Below, one piece after another: positions 55,883-64,000 of a stretch of 64,000 nt of DNA. The notes under the pieces were generated by a model, which worked only from the letters and a program-made list of their open reading frames with translations, did no database searches and was not told the origin of the DNA. Every line of letters starts with the position of its first letter. The first letter of the stretch is position 1. The position numbers and the translations under genes are program-made. This DNA is from Asterella californica. Its lineage: Eukaryota > Streptophyta > Marchantiopsida > Marchantiales > Aytoniaceae. The stretch is taken from contig JAYKYS010000039.1 in assembly GCA_036924285.1 (NCBI GenBank), positions 1 to 64,000 on the forward strand, given 5' to 3'.

Positions 55883-57014
55883 CATGGAACCTTATATTAA
55901 TACTATAATCGATCCATGACACAACACCGCAAACAATTTTGTCATAGTTAAAATCAAGAATGTGTGGCATAAAAAATGGAAGAAGAAGAAGAAGAAATGA
56001 GCAGTCAAGGGTTATGGCAAGGTGCGGGGAGGAGACAAACGGCATGTTGCAAACATATTTCTTAGAGTTGGAATCAGAGTCAGTGAGAGAAGTTAATCAG
56101 CAACGCTGCAAGCACACATAAGTCACATTCGCAAGAAAAGCTATGATCATATGCGGGTTAAGTTTCAAGGTCCTCAGTGGGAATGGAAGTTGCAACAGCT
56201 AATCTTTGACATGAAGTTATTTGTCATAAGTATCGGCGTAACTTTTTGAGAAATCATGAGAGGATGACAGATTTTGAAGCTTTGACTTCACTTGCTGAAC
56301 CTCAAGCAATGCATGAAAGTCAGATCTCTAGATAATGTGTATGGAGTGGAGTTCTACTTCCCGTTCTTAATAGCAGTAATGTCTGCTTGAAACTCAAATC
56401 CCTCTAGCTTGTATGCAGCTTCTTGCCTCTGCTTGGTAATTTTAGTTTCGTATATATAAATGTAGATAAATGTATGCATCCTCAGAAACAAGTTCACACT
56501 TCTGAAGACATTGAGTGATGAAATCAAAGTCCAAAAAACTGACCCCCTGCTTAATCATCTTCTGAATCTCAGAGACTGCATCCATGTGCACCACATGCTT
56601 CCATTCAATAGCAAAAACATGAATGGCTGTCTTCGAGGTCCTGCATTGGAATGATCCACCTTGTTCCAGAAACCTCTTCTCGAGTCCCGAGTCTCGAGGC
56701 TAGTTCCAATAAACCAACTTGCTTGATAGTCCTTGGAAAAATGGATTCACCATATGAACTAATGTAAACTGTTTTATTGAAATGCTACATGAATACTTCA
56801 GAAAGCATATTATTTCATTCTGAAATTTACCCTACACTCAAATAGTGTGTAAACTTAACTTAAATACGACAAGTGATAATTTATTTATGTGTAATCGGAA
56901 TTAGTGCTAAACTCTAATATTGTTTACGTAGGACATAGGAAGTTTGCCATGTGAGTAACACATGTTTATCCATCCAAATTTACTACTCCACAGCAAATTT
57001 TGAAATGACACTAA
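55883..57014. other. intergenic, no gene seen
   Basis: AT-rich. No motif-bearing frame on either strand. Confidence 0.4.
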
Positions 57015-57530
57015 TAGAGTTGGGTCGTGTACATTATGGATAGATAGATCATCATAGATGTCTAACACAGATTATTATAAATAATATCAGAGAGCATGTA
57101 AAACTCTATATATAAACTATCAATGATTAATTTTATCTATCGAGACAAAAGAAAACCAAAATGAGAACGGAACCATTGGTTTCAATGCAATCTCCAAGAC
57201 AATATACAATCGGACTTCGACTAGTGGCTGCTATTCGCTGAAGCAAGAAGTCAAACACAATTGGTCTTTCAGAGAGAGGCAAGAAACAGAGGATCAAAAA
57301 TCCCCGAGCATTAGCTCTGGAGATATCGATGATGGTTCTCATTTTCTAGATCACGGTTGAGTTCTGATCCTCCTTCCAAAGGGGTCCGGTGTTCGGATCT
57401 CGTGCTTGGAGGTTGGATACAATGTCTTATTCTGCTTGACCGAGTTCATGAGAATTCTCATACAAACTATTTTTTCAGTAAAATACTTGTTCGATTGCAC
57501 ATCCTGGTAATGTTGTGTTGCTTACACTCT
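57015..57530 (-). repeat. inverted copy of 41113-41600
   Basis: Reverse complement of the inner block at 41.1-41.6 kb, with scattered substitutions. It shares TATCTATCGAGACA and AGCAACACAACATTACCAGG (as reverse complement). Confidence 0.8.
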
Positions 57531-57849
57531 CTAGTCTCAAGATAACGACGTCCATTAATGAAAACACAAGCCAGATTCCAGACTTGTCGATATCTTTAGG
57601 TTTTTATGGATTTTCATGACGTTGATTTAAATAAATTATTTCCATCATCTATCATTTGATCTTATCATCAACCACCATTTTACTTTAAAAAGTAAAATAA
57701 AAACTCGGGATCAATAATATAAGCATTGAGACCACTATAAAGAGAGCCGGAAAGTGTTGTCTTCTAGACATGCAGCCGCAAACGATATTATTGGCCTGTT
57801 ACGATATCTGTTCAAATACTGTACTGAAAATAGGGATGGTTCGAGCTTG

Positions 57850-58660
57850 CAAGAATTGGCTTGATCATACCCCCAGTACGATCGCTGCGCTTGATCATAC
57901 CCCTCTTAACGTTTGGTTGCTTGATCATACCTCCAATCTGTCATCGTCCGTCTGCTAGTATCCGCGCCATGTAGATCAGACCATGTCACTACCAACATGG
58001 CATGTGCATAGGCGTAAAGAGCGAAACAGTCTGTTTCGCTCCTTACAAGCGAGCGAAACATGACACTGCATCGCATGCCTGTTTCGTCCTGGAATGCAGC
58101 GAAACATGTTTCACCTCGCGGTTCAGCATTAGGTCACAGCTGTTAATATATTGACAGCTGCGACCTAATGCTGAACCGCGAGACGAAGGTAAATTCGTCA
58201 TGGTTTCTAGCGAATTTATCTTCGTCAGAAACCATGGCGAAGGTAACTTCGCTAGCGATTCAACATCAGGTCGCAGTGAATACAAACAGGGCCTCCTAGA
58301 AATCATGGCGGAGGAAAAATTCAAGAGCAAGTGCGGTCCAGTACTGCACCTCCGCCAATACCTTGTTTCGGAAGAATGAGCTTTGACGGGTTAGATTATT
58401 CTGAAATCTGCAAGAATCACAAGCTGAAACGCCTCGAGTCCCAGAAATTCTTCTCAGTGTGGAGAATGAACGAGGTCTCAGGCAGTCGCGGTTCACGTCG
58501 TCAGCAAGAGAGAACTCCAGGCTGGCAGTGTAGAGTGACATGGCTTGATCTACCGGTAGGACGGATAATGGCAAGTTGGGAGTATGATCAAGCAATCAAA
58601 CGTTAAGAGGAGTATGATCAAGCGCAGCGATCGTATTGGAGGTATGATCAAGCCAATTCC
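57850..58660. mobile_element. inverted-repeat element with three 30-bp-spaced 12-mers in each end
   Basis: The left end (about 57854-57945) and right end (about 58567-58658) are inverted repeats of about 100 bp. GCTTGATCATAC occurs at 57859, 57889 and 57919, and its reverse complement at 58582, 58612 and 58642, each series with exact 30-bp period. The interior contains further palindromes and no gene. Regularly repeated motifs in the ends suggest transposase-binding sites of a non-autonomous DNA transposon. Target duplication is unclear. Confidence 0.7.
58115..58182. repeat. 29-bp inverted repeat, 10-nt loop
   Basis: Arms 58115-58143 (CTCGCGGTTCAGCATTAGGT..) and 58154-58182 match at 28 of 29 positions around TAATATATTG. 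A second imperfect palindrome built on CATGGTTTCT..AGAAACCATG follows at about 58198-58237. Confidence 0.9.
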
Positions 58661-58934
58661 TGCCGAGCTTGAGCACTGGGAGGGCAGTTGCCGTAAAAAA
58701 GATTTACACTTCTGCTAACTTTAATGTGACAGTTCTTTATTGAAGATACTGTGGAGGGCATCCGCCTTGACAACGGTACGGGAAAATATGATTACCACTT
58801 TTGACAACCATTATTTCCGGAACACTGGATCCGGAGATACCGTAGACCGATATAAGTTAGTGACAGACTTGACAGAATTTAATTCTTCTAGGATGTTGGC
58901 ACGTAGAGTCCAGAGGCTCTACGTCCGTCCCATG

Positions 58935-59185
58935 CATGATAACGAAATGAACGTGAGTGCGTCATGTACCGCTGATGATCAAAGTCACCCACACAAGTCG
59001 ATGATGGGTCACGGTCATGCTGTGGAGTCTTGATTGCAGTCGGCCGCAGGAAAGCTGACTCCGACTGAATTATATCATCCCATTGCATGAATCCGTCATC
59101 AACAGTTCAACGTACGTTCAAGTCTCCAGACCTGCCCCATCCATTCTTAGTGATGTTGGTGTTCGTCATGTTCTTTGCATTATGT
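58935..59185 (-). repeat. inverted copy of 40860-41110
   Basis: Reverse complement of the outer block at 40.9-41.1 kb (AAATGAACGTGAGTGCG; CAACGTACGTTCAAGTCTCC reads as its complement). About 1.4 kb separates it from the companion block ending at 57530, while in the plus copy the blocks adjoin. Confidence 0.8.
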
Positions 59186-59634
59186 TTACATATTCCTTTT
59201 CATTTTTCTTTTCTCTTTTTTTGATCTTCGAATTGGTACATTCTGTGGAGAATTGAGTGAGTATTAAATGATTTTAGATTTCTTGAGAATTTAGGGTTAT
59301 AGAGTCTTCTGTTTAGGGTTCTTGAGAGACTTTTGAGATCTTTTTAACTGCATTTAGTGTGTTTTCTCTTTCTCTTTCTCTTTTCTTCTTTCTTCTTCTT
59401 TCTTTTCTACATACAAGGGTTCTTCTTTTTAGTGGTTTTGTTTTTGTTTTATCTTTTGTTTTTTGTTTTTTATTTCGTTTTGTTTTGTTCTTGTTTTTGT
59501 TTTTTGTGATATATTTTGTTGTTGGTTTTTTCAAGATGTTTTTATCACGAGTTACGTTGTCATGTTGTGGACCGACTCCTATCTGAAATTCAAAATTCGA
59601 TGCTTGTCACTCCAAAGACACTCATGAGAAGAGC
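59186..59634. other. pyrimidine-rich and T-rich low-complexity DNA
   Basis: A CTTT/TTC tract at about 59365-59410 and a GTTTTT-type tract at about 59440-59525. Open frames here are compositional. Confidence 0.7.
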
Positions 59635-60140
59635 AAGCTAGACCTCAGCTAACGGGCTTTTGGCATAGTTTCGAGTCTCCACTTTCATCGCATTAGTGGC
59701 TAGAGCTCATTGTTAACACTCCATAGGCACTTCATCTACTTGGTTTGGACGCCTAGTGGAGAAATTGCAGGACTTGAAAGATGGAGAAAACAAGCTAGGT
59801 CCCAGCTTACAGGCTTTAGGTACAACTTCGGATCTTCTCTTTCATCGCATTGATGGGTAGAACTCATTGTCAGTTTTCCATGGGCATCTTATCTACTTCG
59901 TTTGGACGCCTAGTGGAGAAGTTACAAGACTCGAAAGATGGAGGAAACAAGCTAGGCCCCAGCTTACGAGCTTTTGGCGCAATTTCAGATCTTCGCATTC
60001 ATCGCATCAGTGGGTAGAGCTCATTGTCAGCTTTCCATGGTCATCTTGTTTACTTTGTTTGGACATCTAGTGATGAAGTTATACGACTCGAAAGAAGATA
60101 AAATCAAGTTAGGCCTTAGTTACTTGCTGACTGGGTATTT
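59635..60140. repeat. 157-bp tandem array, about three copies
   Basis: Corresponding points ATCTACT at 59734 and 59891, and TTTACT at 60048, give a 157-bp period. Each unit has AARCAAGCTAGRYCYCAGCT and CATCGCAT..TAGAGCTCATTG. Copies differ by 15-20 percent by eye. Confidence 0.8.
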
Positions 60141-62716
60141 GAGGCTTCAGGCGTTATATCAAAGACGCAAGGGGTCTGCTTCATATTTTCTGAGAGAACT
60201 TCGTACGTACAGAGATTGTGAAAAGAGGGCAGCTTAAGGGCTAGCTTGTGTCTGCGACCTGTCGGTGGATGGTTTGAGGATTGGGGAAGTCCAATACACG
60301 CGTGCAAGGTGTCATTGGGTTCAGATCTATGCAGGCTACGTACAGGTTAAGACGATTTGGGAAGAGACGGATCGAGGAGTGCATACTGAGGAAAATTGAG
60401 ACGCAAGAGGGAGATTTGAGAGATTTCAGTTACCTGTGAAGGAGAGTTGGACCATTCGGGCCGTTCCGGAGTCCAAACTGTCCTTGGATCCATCGGGATC
60501 AGAACACCGAGTTCTACAGGAAATTGAAGACGATACGGGTTTTCATCGGGCGGTTTAGGAGTTCTGAGTGAATTGGCTCGCAAGGAAGCGTTACGTCAGA
60601 TTTTCTTTCGCTTGCGACTTGAGATTGGGTTGTTCTTCGCGATGGGTGAGCCAAGCTCTTCGTTCTTGGTGCCTACGCGATCAAGGAGTCTTCATCTACT
60701 CATAGGAGAAGACATTACGTTAATTGGATTGTTGGTTAAGGTGTGGTGAGTGTGGTACCCACAAATTACAGGATACACGAATTTTTGAAATTTTTAAGAA
60801 TAATAACTTGTTTATATAACTGAAGAAGCGTTGTTACTTAGGATTACGGCTTCCTTAGAAGGAAGATGATCTTATGAGCTTTTTGTAATAAGAAGTTGAC
60901 TTCTTCGGAAGACGACCGTCTTCCGGGAAGCATCTTCTCGATGGTGGCTTCGGAAGACGGAAGACGGCGGAAGGCACGCATCTTCCAGAAGACGGCAACC
61001 GTGGAAGCTTAACCACGTAAGGAGTAGGTGTACCTACCAGGTAGCACCGAACAGATTAGATAAGTCGGGAGCATCGAACCCCTAAACCGCGGGGAAGACA
61101 GCGCAGGAAGCGCATTACCACAGAAACCTACATGCTTCTCGCATCGAGAGATTGGAGACTTAGAAGATCGATTCAGGTAGCAAGTTGATTTGAGTGAGGA
61201 AAGCAGCGAGTGAAATCGAGTGAGGACGTGATCGATTCAAAGTTAGAAGGAGGGCGAAGTCGAGCTACTGAGCGCAGGACGCGTAGAACTGAAGGCGTTT
61301 CCTGTGAGCTCCTGAAAGCTGACATTGGAGGGTGGCTGAGTGGAATCGAAGGAGGAATTGAGGCATAGTCAAGAGCTGACAGCGAAAGAAGTTTGGAGAG
61401 GGCGCATTAGAGTTGGGACCAGAGCCAAAAGCGCACGGAAGATCGAAAGCAGCTCGAGAAGTCGGCAGAAGACAGTAGAGGTTCTTCCCATGTTCTCTTC
61501 CTTTACCCTACCGCTTCTCGCCCTTTGCTTGGTATCCCCCACGCTTCCTCGGTTGTTTGCAGGCAGCCTGATCGGTCAATCCCCCATCCCTATTTTTCTT
61601 TTGTGACATTGGGCGCGGAAGCGCTGCCCAATTTCCAACAGCCCTCTTCTTGCTTCTTCCCGAGCTCAATTCGAACTTCCTTAACCATCGCCCTCAAATT
61701 GGAGATTCCAGTTATCAATTTCCTTATCCTACTATTCTTCTACTCCCAAAACCTGGAACAGAAGACACTTCGGAAGGTCCTCAGAAGACGCTTCTGAGGA
61801 CTGAATGTCTTCGGAAGCCCGACTGTCTTCGGAAGCCTGACTTCTTCGTAAGACGACTGTGTGCTATTCGTATCAAGAGTGGATTTGCTTTGGTTTGGTG
61901 TTGCGAGAGACTTGGTACGAATCTTGAGATGGCTTGGTGAGTTGTTTTGTCATTTCAAGAACTTGGAAGACGGGAACTAGGTTTGTGCCTCCCGATCTTC
62001 CACGCTTCTCAAGTCCACATCTTCTTGGAGAGACTAGAAGATTGGAATGGCTGACAAAATGCACGAGAAGACGTGAGGGTCCATTTCGGGCCTCTTCTGT
62101 CTGACCCATAGCAGCCCATCTCTTCTTCTTCCCGAACTTAGGAGAGAGTTGTGAGAAGTCTTGCTGGCAGAATCTGGAGAGAATGGTCGAGGGTCATGTC
62201 TTCTCACCAGCAGCAAGCTTCTTCTGCGTGTGTATGAGAGGTGAGAAGTCAGAAGAACAGAATGCAATTGTCTTGAGTCTGTTTTGAGGATAGATTGCGC
62301 GTAGGAAGAAGAAGACAGGTGAGACCAGTGAAGGGAAGCCTGACTTCGGGAAGTCTTCCGAGAACGCTATTGAAATCGGAAGCTGTCTTGAGAGTCTTCC
62401 CAGAGGCCACTGTCACCGTAGGAGCCCGCAACCATCTTATGAACCTCTCATGTACTCTACTTCTCATATCTTGTATCTTCAGTTAGGAAGTAGGATGTAA
62501 TGCAAGGTGGGTTGTCTTCTTAGGAATCCATTCGAGGCCTTGCTTAGTTAGGATTGATTAGATACAGCTCGGAGGATGAGAGGAATTTAAGAAGCACTGT
62601 TAGAATCTCGGAAGACGGAGTAACTGTCTTCTGGAAGACTAGATTCGTCTTCTGAGAGTAGGAGTTCGACTATGAGAACGTAGGGAAGGACTGAGCCTTC
62701 AGCTCACAGTAAACGC
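60141..62716. other. GAAGAC/GTCTTC-dense region, possible LTR or leader of a retroelement
   Basis: From about 60900 on, CTTCGGAAGACG-like words recur on both strands (60915-61000, 61760-61860, 62350-62400, 62610-62650). No gene recognised. It leads into the gag-like relic and may be its LTR/leader. No PBS found. Confidence 0.4.
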
Positions 62717-63484
62717 GTGTGGCTTAGTGCAACAGAGTGTACGAGTATGTCGATGCATCCACGAGGATTGGTGCTACCAGCGGCAGAGTTGGCCGAGGTT
62801 TCACCCTTCATCGAAGAGTTGGATCTCGACTTCTTCATATGGAACTGGAACCTTGCCGATGAGGATCTTCTGGGGGAAGTCTGGGCAGCGTTACCTCCAC
62901 CCAATCGTGTATCTGCGAAGGCAGGAGTAGCTCGTGGAAGACCATCTTCCTAGAACGAGGATTGGTGACGCGTGGTCTTTCACAGACCAGAAGCTAAACA
63001 CTGCAGGTATTGGTACGAGAAGAAGGTCTCACCCATCATCTCAGGGCGGTGGCACGTGCCTGGGAGCACCACTTGTCTCTTCCTGGAAGAAAGATAGGGA
63101 AGGAACGGATGGAAGATCGAATCTTACCGAGATCCACGGAAGCGTCTTCTGGCGAAGCTGTTTCTGCATCTCTTTCCCAAGGGGAAGGTGCAGAAGACGA
63201 GGTATCTTGGGGATCATGATGTAGCGTTCCTGGAAGCCGTGTGCATCGGGGAGAATGTCAACTGGAGGTCGTACATCCACTCTTACGTGCAGCTAGAGCT
63301 GACGTACTTAGGTACCCCGGAAGGAGGGCATCTCACCCCATTCTTCTGTTACCTGTACGTGGCCAAGGGGGATCTCACGGACGATCAACTGGCAAGATAT
63401 AGACCAACAGAGCAGCGTGAGGAGAAGGAGGAGACCTCGGAGGAAGACGACCGAGCAGCAGCAATGACTCCCCTCCCACCCTGA
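62717..63484 (+). pseudogene. retrotransposon gag-like / putative plant transposon protein
   Basis: One frame runs from ATG 62717 with stops at 62951, 62966 and about 63107 to TGA 63482-63484. Start: LPAAELAEVSPFIEELDLDF. Core: RYLGDHDVAFLEAVCIGENV, NWRSYIHSYVQLELTYLG, HLTPFFCYLYVAKGDLTDDQ, then an acidic tail REEKEETSEEDD. The core resembles the plant transposon protein domain found at the start of many plant retroelement polyproteins. It carries three stops and is cut off from its pol region by the window end. Confidence 0.4.
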
Positions 63485-64000
63485 TGCCGTAGACGAGGCC
63501 TGGTACTCACCAGAAGACGCTTCTGGTAAAAAAAGACGACTCCAGTGGGTCGGAAGACGCGACATCACCACGGAAGATGGGTTCTAGGAGTGTACCTAGG
63601 AAGCCCACCTCCTTTCCGATCATCCATTTTGGATCGGAGCCTGATTCTCAAGATGAGTCACCGAGTGCAAGAACTGAGCAAAAGACCGCTTCTGCAACAC
63701 CAGAGAGTCTTCCGAAGACTCCAGAAGACGAAGATTGGATGGGTACTCCTACTGCAAGGCGAGGAAACGCAGTAAAAAGGACCGCTTCTACCACGGAGAG
63801 GGATCTTCCACCTCAGAAGACGAGAAGAGTAGCTCCTTCTCCTGTGCAGAAGCAGAAGGCGACAGCAGAAGACGAGACATCCTTGCCTCTAGGAAAGAAG
63901 GAAGGTACCTCCAATCGATCTATGGAGATAATCTTGTCTTCCGCAGGAAGAAGACTGGAGGAGTTCAGTGCCTCTTCCACTCCGAGATCCAGCCAGCTAT
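63485..64000. other. continuation of the GAAGAC-rich element to the window edge
   Basis: The words CAGAAGACG and CTTCCGAAGAC continue. Frames are short and charged (KKDRFYHGEGSSTSEDEKS). Probably the interdomain part of the same retroelement. Confidence 0.35.

Noticed and set aside
59313..59586. Lys-rich minus-strand and Phe/Leu-rich plus-strand frames
   Set aside because: They are translations of pyrimidine and GTTTTT tracts.

Overview
The window looks like nuclear DNA of a land plant, most likely a bryophyte such as a liverwort (inference). The evidence is a plant-type ankyrin-PGG membrane protein, an NB-ARC resistance-gene fragment, Ty1/copia elements primed by initiator Met-tRNA (PBS TGGTATCAGAGC), MULE and hAT relics, and a fragment resembling the ciliary dynein-assembly factor DNAAF5/HEATR2, which would fit a plant with motile sperm. 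Almost everything recognisable is transposon-derived or a broken gene. I found no gene that is certainly intact, and no rRNA, tRNA or CRISPR.

Layout. 1-5.6 kb: AT-rich DNA with coiled-coil gene fragments in opposite orientation. 5.6-15.2 kb (tail perhaps to 16.1 kb): a decayed Helentron, a Helitron relative. It carries in order an intron-containing RPA-like ssDNA-binding protein, an OTU cysteine protease, and a large Rep-Pif1 helicase protein with a C-terminal exonuclease-endonuclease-phosphatase (EEP) endonuclease. This is the most remarkable system in the window. 16-25 kb: gene-empty AT-rich DNA with a dispersed family of double-hairpin repeats. 25-33 kb: host gene fragments (HEATR2-like, NLR P-loop, UBE2S-like E2 exons), each truncated or frameshifted. 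33.4-35.2 kb: an ankyrin-PGG gene, nearly complete but frameshifted by a 31-bp tandem duplication inside the PGG motif.

36.3-40.7 kb: a nested cluster. A plus-strand LINE with 15-bp target-site duplications is interrupted by a minus-strand LINE with its own 16-bp duplications and by a 217-bp hAT-like MITE with 8-bp duplications. 40.9-41.6 kb has an inverted partner at 57-59 kb. 43.3-50.5 kb: a FLYWCH/MULE transposase gene split by a young copia element (44,029-49,382; LTRs differ at about 2 of 229 bp). 50.7-54.7 kb: an older, 3'-truncated plus-strand copia. 55.3-55.6 kb: a dense array of heat-shock elements upstream of a TATA box. 57.9-58.7 kb: an 0.8-kb inverted-repeat element whose ends each carry three copies of a 12-mer at 30-bp period. 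59.6-60.1 kb: a 157-bp tandem array. 60.9-64 kb: DNA dense in GAAGAC/GTCTTC with a retrotransposon gag-like relic running toward the window edge.

Insertion order can be read from the nesting: MULE before copia; outer LINE before inner LINE and hAT MITE; the 41/57-kb repeat pair before the sequence now separating the two blocks of its second copy.
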